Source: Beaufortia kweichowensis (Eukaryota; Chordata; Actinopteri; Cypriniformes; Gastromyzontidae). Taken from it: a stretch of 64,000 nucleotides of DNA. Location: contig CM032804.1 in the NCBI GenBank assembly GCA_019155185.1, positions 4,002,492 through 4,066,491 of the forward strand. Reading direction: 5' to 3'. Of this stretch, positions 14,399 to 26,277 are shown piece by piece. The notes under the pieces are model-generated. The model searched no databases and was not told the origin of the DNA. It saw nothing but the letters and a program-made list of their open reading frames with translations. Numbering within the stretch: position 1 is the stretch's first letter; each line of letters begins with the position of its first letter. The translations under genes were made by a program, and so were the position numbers.

Positions 14399-14467
14399 AA
14401 ATTACATAAAAGCATTTTGAGGCCCTTAAAATGCTGTTTTTGTGTAAATGACCAGCCAAAATGATTT

Positions 14468-14502
14468 CTGTTTTTAGTTTAAAATGTTGTCGTGTGAACA
14501 AA
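14468..14502. repeat. Solo end related to the 62461-62800 element
   Basis: GTTTTTAGTTTAAAATGTTG followed by TCGTGTGAACAAAC resembles the right end of the element at 62461-62800. No partner end is nearby. Confidence 0.35.
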
Positions 14503-14534
14503 CTTGAACATGGCTATATACAGTAAGTAAACTG

Positions 14535-14598
14535 TCATATAATTATATGTTTTTGTATGATTTACATTGTATGAATTCATATGAATTAGCCACGTGAG
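14535..14598. mobile_element. Half copy of the palindromic MITE-like family
   Basis: TATATGTTTTTGTATGATTT followed by ACATTGTATGAATTCATATG and AATTAGCCACGT matches the right half of the element at 1290-1465. The left half is missing. Confidence 0.5.
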
Positions 14599-15821
14599 AT
14601 CAGATTGGATCATGACAAACAATATTGTGACCAAGACTGAGAACAGCTTAGAACTGCAGGAAGAACAAACAGGATGAACTAGACTGGGTGTTTAACCTAA
14701 GTGTGCATGTAACTATGGAAACAGGTGTGATGATGGAACCTGTGGTGATAGAGCTGGGAAAAGCTATGCATTGATGTGACAGAACCCGTCTACATATAGA
14801 TCCTTGAGAGTGAACTGTTACCTCGTCAGGAAACCACGGTCGACGTGACTGACACCATATAGATTCATTTCCAATATTGTTCTTTTAAACCCATTAACCA
14901 TTCAATTAAAACCTTAAGTTGTATATGAAGGGAGGTTTAAATTATTATCTAAATTATTTAAATTATCAACTGACTACGCCATCTTTTAAAGCATAAGCAG
15001 CCTGATCTTGTAAGCAACCCATGTACTGATACATAATGAACCAACAAACCTTAAACCCTGAAAGTTACACAGCAGCCAACCAACCAGACTAAAGCTCTTG
15101 TCATTACCGTATGTAATATGCATCAGATGATAATCTGTAATCCATCTGTGGGTGTGCTGCCTGAGGCTTAGACTACATACTTGTATTTTGGATGGATGAC
15201 TGTGGCCGTAGCTCAATTATTTATGAATTCTGAATATTCGCTCAGGGTAGCTCACGGATACAAGTTTTGAGCATTGCTGCAATGGGGTGAAAATCTGCCC
15301 AGTCTTCTGGTTCAGACATTTGGTCCATTAAACTGGATGTCAAGCAATGACAAAATGATGACATGTTTGTGAAAATCTGTCCATAAGATGAGAAGGAAGC
15401 CTTGTGAAGCTGGCAGGTCTGTAATAATGCACTGCAAAGCGAGACTAGGAACGATAGTTATGGTACTTTAGTTATTCTTGGAGACATGGCCTGGATCATT
15501 TAGACTGTGTACACACATGGATGCCATTACATAGGTTGACATGTCCTTGTCCACCAGAACGTGTTTCCAAACGGGGTTGATGTTTATTGTATCCAAAATC
15601 ACTCATAAATGCATAAATATATGTAATATGTCTGTATATTAGTGGTTGAACACAGTGTTGGTTATCAGAAAGCTGGATTTCTTTAATTAACTTCCAGTAT
15701 ATTGAGGTTTGTACTGTATGTGGGATGAGGGCAGAATAGTTTTGTAATCTCATTCTTCAGAACTGAGGTCCACTAGAGAATATGACAGCTTTCATTTTCT
15801 TCAGAGTCTGCTGAATAATAG

Positions 15822-15930
15822 GAATAATTCACCCAAAAATGAAGATTTATCTCATAATTTACTTGCTACTCGTATTATATCAAAACCCATACTTTCTTTC
15901 TTCTGTGGAGATGGTATGAAAAATGATCCC
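15822..15930. mobile_element. End of the short inverted-repeat element, diverged
   Basis: AATTCACCCAAAAATGAAGA at about 15829-15848 is followed by ATAATTTACTTGC and a CTTTCTTTCTTCTGTGGAGA stretch. This is the same family as 60464-60698. A matching opposite end (CATTTTTGGGCAAACTATCC) occurs at 16494-16513, so the original insertion may span 15825-16514 with later insertions inside. Confidence 0.55.
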
Positions 15931-16177
15931 TCTCATCTCTTGCGTACAGCAGAAGCATAGGCCAGAGCCTGTCAAACTCCAAAAAGAAGGAAAAAGGTTT
16001 TTGAACCTACCAAAAAATAGTTGTGCTGAAGTGTGACCAGGTCTTCTGAGGTGTAAGGGACAGACCAAAGAGTTCACTCCTGTAGCTTTTATAGACATTT
16101 CAGTGTTGGCAAACGCTGTTGGCTCTTTGAGAGCTATGGAGGGCAAGAATTTTAATTACAGCTTTTTATTTAAATCA

Positions 16178-16281
16178 ATGAATTTGGCAGATGCCTTATT
16201 TCAAAACAATTTTATCAGTAGTGCATTCTGTAAAAACCAATGACCTTGCCAGTCCCATGCTTTACCTGTTGAGCTACAAAT
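16178..16281 (-). mobile_element. SINE copy, minus strand, diverged
   Basis: The tail TTTGGCAGATGCCTTATTTC at about 16182 and the head end CCATGCTTTACCTGTTGAGC at about 16256-16275 (reverse complement of an A-box) bracket a degraded body. It lies just left of the fold-back element at 16311. Confidence 0.65.
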
Positions 16282-16310
16282 TTTTTTACTAAATTTCAGT
16301 AATTTTTCAC

Positions 16311-16697
16311 TCACAATACTCTCATGAGCACCCTGGGCACGCAGACTAGACGAGATAGTCCAGCCAAATTGCTCCTTTGCAATGGTTTGTTGGTTTGTTG
16401 TATGACTTCTATAAAAAGGGTTATGAAGAACTTTCTGTTGCTTTTAAATTCTTGTTGAGATTCTTGAAAGTAAGGAAAAGATGACAGAATGTTCATTTTT
16501 GGGCAAACTATCCCTTCTGCTATCAAACTGCTTTAATGGCCAAGAGATCTTTGTTGTAAATGGCTCACTTTCATTCAGTAGGTGTCAATTTGTGTGAAAA
16601 GGAAACACAAAGGAGCAATTTGGCTGGACTATCTCGTGTTTTCATGTCCCTGAAGAGTGTGCGTGCCCAGGGTGCTCATGAGAATATTGTCTCACAA
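16311..16697. mobile_element. Fold-back element with near-perfect inverted arms
   Basis: Two blocks are exact reverse complements. The first is 16321-16343 with 16660-16682 (23 nt). The second is 16350-16379 with 16608-16637 (30 nt). The arms differ by a spacer of 6 nt on the left and 22 nt on the right. A 228-nt loop lies between them and includes an end of the common inverted-repeat family (16494-16513). There is no coding capacity. The perfect arm identity contrasts with the decayed repeats around it. Confidence 0.7.
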
Positions 16698-19600
16698 TTA
16701 GTCACTTTGGATAATAAATAATAATTAGTGAATGAAAATTCTGTCAACAGTTACTCTGCCAGTTTTTCTAAACTTATATGACTCTTATGCTTAAGTTAAA
16801 CTCAGTGAAACATCTCTGTTTTATCCAGGTGAATGTAGACTATTGTGTCTTTGACATCCTCATTCCCAAATATATTCCATCCCTCTTTTCTTTCTCTTGT
16901 TTATTTAAAAAAATAGTTAAAATTCACATCAGCACGACCCCTCGGGTGAAGCAACGGAGCCATGCAGAGCAGGTATCACATTCATTTCCTTTTTCAATTA
17001 CCGGTGGAGTGGCAGTGGATTGTGCTCTGGCCGTCGAGCGGAGAAAGGCCGGTTCTGATGCTGATGTTTGGCTGCTCAATCACAGTTCAATGGAGCAGAG
17101 GAGCACCAGCAGCATGCCAGATGAAACACAATAATGACTTTTCAAATGCTAAGACTACACCCCAGAAATGGAGAAAGAAAATCAGACGACTTGTTTTGTG
17201 CTTTTTTCCACTGGGAAAGAGAGATTTGAGGAAGACAGATGTAATAGGAAATGAAAGACAGATGAGGGAAGAATGGAAGAGAGAAAGTCTGTATGAAACA
17301 AATTGAAGCATTGACACTCACAGTATATCTCTGACAGTTTACTCATTATAGCTGAGATGTAGCCAGCGAGTATTATAGCGCTGTCTGTCAAGAGCCAGGC
17401 TAATCAGAAACATTAATAAAACATTACAGTGTGTTAGGTTTTATGCCTGTTCCTCTGTGACACAGTGTAATGCAAAACCAATGTATTACAGATTGTGTTA
17501 AGCATATGACTGTAAGGGGATGAAATATGTGGTTACATGTACATGACATCACATTACGCTACTCTGACTGATGGCTCATAATATCATTCAGATATGATAT
17601 TAGCTATGTTTCATGCTCTTGGGAACATTGTATAGGAGTCACAAATAACACTTTGAAAAAAATGAGCTTGAGTGGACTAATGTTGTCATGGCAAACTAAA
17701 GGAAAGGTTTGAACTGTGGCTCAGGTGTAATTTATCACAGAAGAGATTTTATCAAAATGAATTTCAGTCAATACACTTAAGACATGAGATTCATTGAGAT
17801 TCGCGAAATCCAGACTGTAAAACAATTCAGACCCTCTCAACATCTAAGTTGTTTCTTTTAGAGTAAATTGAATATAAATTTTCTGTTGTGGAGACCAATC
17901 CAGAACATTGGATCAATGCAAAATTATATGTTTTGCAACCATTCACATACAAACAGTAGATACCGCATTATCATATGTCAACCATACTGGACCAGGCCAG
18001 ACTGCCCAATAAACACATACAATTCACACAGGCTTTGTTTTTTTCCAAATAAAAAGCACATTAATGTTTATGTTACTCACCAGATTTCGATTAGTTATGA
18101 TCTATATCGTGTACAAAGCATCTCTAGTTACTTGACAATTAGAATTCGAGTTCATAAGCTGTATTACATTAGAGATGTCTAGTAACTAGATAAATTAGTG
18201 CTTAACCTGTAGATAATCTACAGGTAGCTATTGAGATTTTAAGTAACTGGAAACATTTTTGTGATCTATGTATTGATCATAATCTACATTATTGTACTTA
18301 CAATACTTTTATCCAGAAAAAATGCATCTCCCCATTTACATGTGTGTGTTTATAGGTCTGTCTTGCCAGGTCAAATATTGCGAACTAATTGACGTCTGAC
18401 AGCAATGGGGCAAATCACTCAATGTGGCATCTATATATGTTTAGCCATATTCTAATTCATACATTTAACAAAATTATTTTGCAAAGGTAGGAACCAAAAA
18501 TTACACAAGGTTCTTCTACTGTTTACGGCTTCCTCACACTTTAAAGGAATTGCCTTTTCAGCTTGAGTCTCACTTCTGAGTACAGAAAGCTTTTGTCAAC
18601 CTCCACTTCCAAAGATCCTAATTCTGACATCAATATAGCAAGCAGGGGACTCAAAATGAGCTCAAAATGATGAGAAAACAACATCACTTAGCAGCAAAAA
18701 ACGATAAAACGACATCAAATTCAGAGCGAACAGACACTTGGCACTGCAACCTCAGTGCTTAAATAACAACACACACGTCAAACTAGATGAGCAATAAATA
18801 CAACAACAGTTTACTCAAAGTGCACTACAATGCATGGGGGAAGCTGGAAATACTTTTATACCCAAAAATTCTATTCAATTCACTTTTATTTATATAAAAA
18901 GGCTTTCTATTGCCATAAGCACATATGCACATGATATCTGCCAACAAATTACAGTATACTAGATATTTTCTTAGAAGTAACCAACACTTTTCTGAGCCAT
19001 TTTGGCAATTACTTTTAATCAACCAGTCCCAAGTGCTTGAGTTGATATTTTGTGAGAATATGCAAAGAGATGTATTTTTAAACCAAACTCATATGCAACA
19101 CCTAGTTGAACAGTGTACAGATGGTACTTAAACAAAATCATTTGTATGAGATGGGGTTCCCTCAAATCCATCCTCTTTTAATGGTGAAGAAAAACTTTGA
19201 CAAAATTGCATGCTACAGTGTCTAAACACGTTTTGGGTATATGCTGAATGTGGGACGATTGCTTGCTATGAGCTCTACTAGAGGATCACAATATTTATAA
19301 AACTGAAGAAAAAATCATGAGAGCTAAGCGCTTTGGCACGGCAAAAATCTTTGGTGTGTTTACTAGAAGGGCATTACAAGCTTTTTGAAATGTTCAAAAA
19401 CGGTTTGTTTTATCTTGAAAAGCCAGCTGCTAAAGCAAGCCTGGATATGGGAATTGAGAAACAAATGCAATTTGCAGATTTATTTTCTCCTCAGTCACAC
19501 AATCCTCTTCAGTGTCACTGTCATTTTGCTCAGTACATCTATGCGTTTTATTATAAACAACCGAAAAATCCATTCTTTCATGAGCTCATGCAATTGAAAT

Positions 19601-19753
19601 CGGGTTATGTGCTTTGTCAAGTGCAAACCCTTACAGAATTGTAATCAATATAAATGCACAAGTTGAATTCCTTAGAAAACTATTTTTCTAATGTCTGTTA
19701 TTTTTCAATGTGCACAAACTATTTGTAAACCATTCAATGGTTGACTTTGAAGG

Positions 19754-19882
19754 CTGTTCCTGTAGCTCACAATGCAAAGGTTATGGGCTCCACCCCCAAA
19801 GAACACACATACTGATTAAAAAAAATTATAGATTGAATGCACTACACGTTGCTTGGATAAAAACATTTGCCAAACAAATAAT
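19754..19882 (+). mobile_element. SINE copy, same family
   Basis: TGTAGCTCACAATGCAAAGG (A-box side, shortened) is followed by GGTTATGGGCTCC, then AAAGAACACACATACTGATT. The tail is TTGCTTGGATAAAAACATTTG. Order and orientation match the copy at 40598-40728. It is diverged. Confidence 0.75.
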
Positions 19883-22800
19883 ATTAGGTTAAAGGTTGTA
19901 AACTGGATTTAAACTGGATTGTGCATTTGTCCAATAAGTTCTTACTGCCAAGTCATGTTTATGAGATGATTTGCATTCAAATGATTTTTCCTATATTCCT
20001 TATAATGTTATACTATATTATTCATCATATGTGAATGTATGTGATTTTACACATATTTCCAAAGCTACTCTTAATGTTTTCAGTGCTAACTTCTTTCTAC
20101 AAGTTACTGGTGCACTTGTGATATTTATGAAATTTCCATATGACACAAAACGACTAAAATGTACTGTACACCAGGCTGATTTCACCACATGACGTAAAGG
20201 CCTAGTGATGCTGTCATTGATGATGTAAACAGAGAATCCCAACCATCTTCACACCTATTTTTCAGTTAAAATACTCCTCCGTGGGATGCTGTTGGACGTC
20301 TCGAAATTATATTATTAATCTCTGCGACTGCCTGGTTGATCCTCACAAGGAAGCGTCATGCGAACGTGGTGCTATTTTTTAGCAAGCAGCAAGTGATCAA
20401 GGGCTCACGTCACACTCCACATGGCCAAAGACAGAGATCAGTCGGGCCTGACAGAAGGTTGGGGGAGTGAAGGGCTCACCTCTCTTCAGACTATCACCAC
20501 ATGTAGCGTCTCTGAGAAATGTTGTCTACAATAATCACGCATGAAAAGTGTGGGATGGGTGTTAAGTGTGTGTGTGTGGCCATTTAAAAAAAGGTTGATT
20601 AAAGGTTGATAAAAAACTGTATGCACAACCTTTTGTTTTAAAATAATAAGCATATGCTTGTTTTGTCTTGCTGCTCATTCAAGTTTATGAATAATCAATG
20701 CATGTAAGTTTACAAAGCACTGAATTATTTTATACTTTATTGAATTAAACATTAATTTGCTGATAACCACAACAGAATGATTTTCTGCACTTATGTCCAC
20801 ATGCAGCCTCTGAATGAATATATAATGTTTTCTAACTAAGATAATGAGTGTTTTCTAATGAGAAAAAAACCCATCTGTCTTTAACTGTTGATCTGAAATA
20901 GCAAAATTGTTGGTTTCTTAGTGTACATCTCAAACTTTTCTGCACTATATAGAGACTTGCTTTAATACTTGCACAAACTATTTTAATGCAGTTAACTATA
21001 CTCTGGAATGACGTATGAAATGACTATATAGACTGCAGACACATCTGTGCACACGCAGACACACTGCGTCTGGGAAACAGTGATTCAAAACTTGTTTAAG
21101 ATTTGGTTTTATCTGTCAGGCGACCTTTTCAGTGGGCCACACAGCAGCCAGAATCCATAAATCCTACCGCGCCTATTCATTCGAGATATACAGCCGCATC
21201 CAAAACAGTCTGGCCGAGAAGAAAAGTAAAATATTGACATGTTAAATTGAGCGTGATGTTTCATTGCTTCACAATTGCTATTCTTCCTAAAGTGACACAG
21301 TCACAGTTCTTTTCAATGTGACGGTCTGATCAGGAGATGCCAGCTGTGCTCTCCGACACGCTCGTGAAGAGTTTTGTCTTTCTAAACAAACTTTACAAGA
21401 CAAATCCCTGAGGAATGACTGAATTATTTACAGCAATCTTTAGGAGAAACAAAGAGAAAGAGCCACGATTCCCTTGACAGCCAATTGTGAATAAAGAAGC
21501 TTTCTGTGGCTCGGACTAACATCAAACGCAAATGAGCAAGATTTCTCAGGTGGCAGATGGTGCTTTCAAAAACACTGTTAAGATTTCAGATTAACACCAG
21601 CTCCAAAAATAAATGATCTGTGGGAAACTTTTGAGCGAGTTTATGCATGATCAAAACCCTTTATTGTGATGTTGATAATAGAGGGCTAAAATAAATGAAT
21701 TATTAATAGCTGAAGATGCATGTGACTTTCTGAATGGAAACAAGAGGTTTGTATGGAGTGGGTTTGGGTATGAACTTTTCAAAGCACCACCAAGCTATTT
21801 AAATGAAAACAAAAATAGCAGACGATAGATTAAAATCCTTAAAATGTAAATAGCAATTTTGTCACAAACAATGCAGTTCTAGTGCAGTTTGAATAAAGAT
21901 ATATGAACACAGACAAATATATGAACACATAAAACATACAGGGGAGACCAGGGCTGTCACTTGGGGGGATTTTTTTTACAAGAGACAAATCTCAGTAGCC
22001 AGTTGCTGAAGTCTGTAAGTTAAAGGTCTTTCACTGTGCTTTCTCTGTGGTTTTGGTTTCGGGTTTCAAACATGTGTAAACAGGTGAATACAATACAATG
22101 AAGCACATTCAGCCAAGGGTTAACAGTAAAATATACAGTATGTAGATTTTTAAACACAGAATTTAGCTGTGCTTTCAGGACAAGAAGATTGAAAAAGAAA
22201 TATTATTATTATATAGAAAAATATATTTTCTTCAAAATGTATGTTATCATTCAATATTCATAATATTTGTAAGCTAAAATCATATTTTTATGTTTGCATG
22301 TTACCTTTGAAAAGTTTTTGTTGCTATGAATTTACAAAATGTGGTATCAAAAAATTTACTTTGAAATATTCGCTATAGTAAAAGTGTGACAACCAGTCTT
22401 CGAAGTTTTTGGAAGAGGTATCCATGCAGAAAATGACATTATTGAGTCATGAAAATCAAACATAGCTGGAAAAATCCATTTGGTTTCTATAAGATGTTTG
22501 TATTAGATCTTCATAAAGAAAGATCCTGCTGTTATGCATGCCAGAAAAAATGGGAGAAATCACTATGTATTGACCTTTAAACGATAGGGTGCATCCCTTG
22601 CGCAAACCATCATTCAGCTTCGCCTGTCCTTTAGGCATCACTGAGAAAAAAATGGAAAGATCCCACTCTTCCTGCTCTCTGTATGTTTTGAAAATCACTC
22701 TACTAAGTCAATAGGGTCCAGAAAATGAAATTAGGCCATTATGCACCTGGTTACCATGGCAATAACAAGAACAAACGATCCCTTAGTGTTTCTCAAGTAC

Positions 22801-23499
22801 ATTACGGATGGTCTCGTTGACTCATGCATTCTGATAACCTTCATTCTGCTTTTAATTCTGTTGTTTTCATGTGATTTTCTGTATCGGTTTTATGCTCATG
22901 ATTTTTCTGAAACAGGAAGCCTAATCTGTTTCATTCATGCTGTCTTTTTTCTTTTCATAGGTTACGATTTCTGTCACCTTAGGCAGGTCTGTTTGTCTTC
23001 CCAAAGACAAACAATGTAGATTGCTCATTCATCTACATCAGTATATAATTACCTTATTCTGAGAGGAGGTCTTGTTTGCTGCGCCAAATGCCCAAAAGGA
23101 CAGAATGTGTTTCAGTGATTACATAATTTTGTAAATGCAGACTGTAGAGAACAAGGGATTAAATCAGAAATAAACACAATTGTTTTATACAGTATTTCTC
23201 GAGATACTTAAGTCTCTCTTTACCAACGTATGCAAAAAAGAACAGATATAAGCAAAAAATAATTTGGAACACTTATTGAAAGGCTGTTTTATTTTTATCT
23301 AACAAACCTCTATGAACAATATTTGGATTTTAGCATTAGATCTACTTATTAGAGCTACTTTCACTTCTGAGACAGAAATGCACATTAAAACGATGTATTA
23401 TATAATGTAATATCAATCAAAATCACCAATCACTAGGTGAAAACAGAACAAGCTTCATGTCACTGGATGCATCCATGACGCGCAACATTATCTTTAGAC

Positions 23500-23981
23500 A
23501 ATAAGAATTGCACGACTTGATACTGACGGACACATTTTATGCACTCTCTCTCCCTCTATTTCTCAATCCTTTTGTTACTTCCATGTGCCCATACTTGGGT
23601 CTCTCCCCTCCTCTCATCATTACGCATTCAGTCTCACTCAGCGCGCAGTTGAAGCGCAGCCCAGTGCGCTCCAGACGCTCAACGCACCAGAGTGCGCAAC
23701 ACCAACGGAGTTTAGGGTTGCCTATAATAGTACAAAAAACGTATTTATTGCAATGCTGCTGTCGGAGTGAAGGAAATATCTTTATAATCAAACACTTGCG
23801 CAGTTTGAAACGTCCACAAAGCAACAGTGGCTATGAGGTATCCTCAAACATGACCATCATCTCGGATGGCGGTAATGTTTTTGATGGAGATACGCATCCT
23901 GACACTTCATGACAAAAGACATCCAGCCATATCTTTCAGCGTCCTATCAACCGTGGCAAAAAGAGGAGTGAAAAGCGCAGG
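23500..23981 (+). promoter_or_regulatory. shisa9: shisa9 5' leader and probable promoter-proximal region with uORFs
   Basis: The interval is GC- and CpG-richer than its surroundings, especially 23636-23720 with several GCGC steps. This fits a 5' UTR or promoter-proximal region. It holds several upstream ATGs. One frame runs 23583-23912, in frame with shisa9 but stopped 69 bases before it. A six-codon frame (five amino acids plus stop) lies at 23753-23770. A 39-codon frame runs 23866-23985 and overlaps the main start. The transcription start is not identifiable, so how many of these are in the mRNA is unknown. Confidence 0.5.
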
Positions 23982-23985
23982 ATGA
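23866..23985 (+). promoter_or_regulatory. Upstream ORF overlapping the shisa9 start codon (ATGA)
   Basis: An ATG at 23866 opens 39 codons without a stop and ends with TGA at 23983-23985. This overlaps the shisa9 ATG (23982-23984) in the arrangement ATGA. The first ATG has G at +4 but C at -3, a moderate context. Two more in-frame ATGs follow at 23875 and 23884. Such an overlap usually reduces or regulates main-ORF translation. The peptide itself is not recognised and need not have a function. Confidence 0.45.
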
Positions 23986-24490
23986 AAAGCACTGGCTTAC
24001 TACTGGGTTACTTTTTGATGAAAGTTCTCGTGTGCGACGCAGAGGGAGAACCTGGAAAGAACCTGAATGGTTTGGTGACGGCGTCTGGGTCTAACGACTC
24101 TAAGGACGGGGAAAACGGAATGTCTGAGACCCCTCACACGGAGGACAGGTGTCGGGGCTATTATGATGTTATGGGTCAGTGGGATCCTCCGTTCGTGTGT
24201 CGGACGGGTAGTTACCTGTACTGTTGCGGGACCTGTGGATTCAGGTTCTGCTGCGAGTTTAAGAACTCTCGGTTAGATCAGACCACTTGCAAAAACTACG
24301 ACACGCCGCCGTGGTCTATGACGGGCAGACCACCGCCGAAGATGATGGACCAACACGATCCGACTAAGGATAAAACAAATTTGATTGTTTATATCATATG
24401 CGGAGTTGTTGCTATAATGGCGCTGGTTGGGATATTCACCAAACTTGGGTTGGAAAAGGCGCATCGACCGCATAGAGAGAACATGTCCAG
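23982..24490 (+). CDS. shisa9: shisa9 exon 1: signal peptide, Shisa domain, transmembrane helix
   Basis: Encodes residues 1-169 plus two bases of Arg170. Residues 1 to about 20 form a hydrophobic signal peptide, probably cut near CDA/EG. Residues 21-56 are a variable polar linker with one N-glycosylation sequon (Asn38-Asp-Ser). The Shisa domain has cysteines at 57, 73, 81, 82, 85, 90, 91 and 103, including the CCGTCGFRFCC block, and the hallmark DVMGQWDPPF at 62-71. Residues 134-153 are a single transmembrane helix, followed by a basic juxtamembrane stretch. Topology is type I with an extracellular Shisa domain. The start was chosen because an in-frame TGA lies upstream at 23910-23912, A is at -3, and the signal peptide aligns with the family's. 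The exon ends at AG|gtgagt. Reading on into the intron meets TGA at 24492-24494, so retention of intron 1 would truncate the protein just after the membrane helix. Confidence 0.96.
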
Positions 24491-26155
24491 GTGAGTGTCT
24501 CGTTACATATATAGATTACGTGGTTTTAAAAGAACTTGAAAGTTATAAACAATGTTCAAAACGAGATTATTGTACAGTATCGTTTGTGTAAAAAAATGCT
24601 TACCTTACATCTTACCTTACGCAGTTTCTTTAATATCTTTTTTTCCTTAAGATGGCATCGAGATTATATGATGACAACATGGAGTTTCGCTTTCAAAGCA
24701 AATCTCTTGCATTTTAGCAGTAAATCAAGAGAAAAACCACACAATTGTAATCTTACATGTCTCCACTAGTTTCAATAGAGATCTCAACAGCAGCAGACCT
24801 CAAACTGTTTACATTAGCCAAAAAATCTGCTATTAAAAAGATTTAGATTTTTAAAACAACATTTTGTATAGTTCTGACTACATGTAAAAATATAGTTTCT
24901 TATTTGTCTGTTTTTACTTCCACCTTTTTATGAAAAACATTTGTGACAAAGTTAAAAATAAAACTGGGAAACATATCTAAAGCTATGAAACAACAACCTT
25001 AGAGAAATACCCTGTGCAGCTTATAGACTAAGTAATACATCAAGACATCTCTTTCACTGTGACCTTGTACTACTTTCCTACAATTTCTACTGGCTTCATA
25101 TGATTGTCTGTTTATTTATTAAGCAAACACAGAACCACAGAACATGGAAGACCTTAATCTTAGTTTCACAAATAAGATTACAGTAATATATTTAAGATGG
25201 GAATGAAGGACATGATGTACATGCTTCCTCCTAAAGAGTTAGGAATGGGGTAGTCTAAAAATGTGAATGCAGGTATTGCATAAAAGATATTGACTGATGT
25301 GGTTTTTATGTTGAACAGTAATGTTTCAAACATTCTCCAAAAGTCTCTAATTATCTCTGTGGTGAGCAATAGATTTTGTCTTTAAAAAGCGTCTGCACAA
25401 AACAAAAGAACACTCACATTCGCTCACTTATCCAAACATTAGTAGAGAGGTGTCCGTGACATTAATAAGATAATGGACGCTGATCTGTGGCTAATGATGA
25501 TCCGTGGCTAATATTTCAAGGACATTCTGTTTGTGCGCCGACCTTTCGCTCTATTTAGATTGACCCATACGAGCGTAAGCACAGTCAGATGAGCAATAGT
25601 ATCCACCACCCACAAGGAGCCCTTTACTATACAGCCTTTAATCAAGTGCCTTTTGAACATGACACCATCCTGAGTTGTACCATTTTAATGATTTCCACGA
25701 TCATTGAAAATGAGAAAATGGACCAAAAGTATTGACTCTTCTTGCACTCAGGGGCATATTTGTACATTTTTTGTCAAATGAAATCACACTAATACAAAAT
25801 ACATTGCAGTAAATTGCTGCACAGGAAAGCTGAAGTGTATCATTTTTGTGCTGATATCGTCACCAAACAAAATGACAAAATAATGGCTATGTTTTTGGCC
25901 AAATATCTTGCCTGCAATTCACGCCATCGGATGAGCCAATGTTTCTATATCGGGCTGGTGTGGATGATCAAACAATCACCACACATCCAAAACATTCACA
26001 CTTTATTGAAAAATAAACCTAAAATATCTTTATTATAGATCTGCATATTAAACTGGGATACAAGAAAGTGTTTTACCATAGAAAAAAAACTACACACTTC
26101 AGCTTTAATTAACAGTTTTTGCAAGATCAGTAAAAAAAAAATGATATCTCCATAG
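24491..26155 (+). other. shisa9: shisa9 intron 1
   Basis: 1665 bp with donor gtgagt and acceptor ccatag. No repeats or internal exons recognised. Contains an AT-rich 3' end with a run of A just before the acceptor. Confidence 0.85.
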
Positions 26156-26277
26156 AGCCCTGGCCCAGGTGATGCGCCAGACAGCTCCAGGAGAACACGT
26201 GGAGAGAGAGGAGAGCATGGCAGTGCATGGACAACCCTACGAAAACATCCAGCCCAGAGCAACAGGAAACAACCTGC
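26156..26277 (+). CDS. shisa9: shisa9 exon 2: proximal cytoplasmic tail
   Basis: Encodes the last base of Arg170, residues 171-210 and the first base of Gln211 (122 nt). It reads from ALAQVM through VHGQPYEN to ATGNNL, matching the Shisa9 tail after the juxtamembrane region; the family shows a similar ALADVM start and an HxYEN block. The donor is C|gtaagt. The acceptor is ccatag|AGCC and is unusual: the 40 bases before it contain a run of ten A rather than a clean pyrimidine tract. Homology and phase nonetheless make this junction the only sensible one. The exon sits 1665 bp after exon 1 and 14.5 kb before exon 3. If intron 2 were retained, the frame would stay open to 26426, giving an unrelated tail. 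Confidence 0.92.

Larger units (their letters stand above)
1..23499. other. Upstream intergenic region without a supported gene
   Basis: Apart from the repeats listed separately, I see no exon. Open frames here are all short, AT-driven and without recognisable domains or splice-flanked homology. The longest are 587-1039 on the minus strand and 13470-13886 on the plus strand. Locally GC-richer, repeat-free stretches, such as 8050-8285 and 12120-12360, could be conserved non-coding elements, but sequence alone cannot show this. Confidence 0.6.

Noticed and set aside
23508..23582. 5' part of the leader open frame (134 codons if begun at 23508)
   Set aside because: The codon at 23508 is TTG, not ATG. 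The first ATG in this frame is at 23583, so only the shorter uORF is reported.
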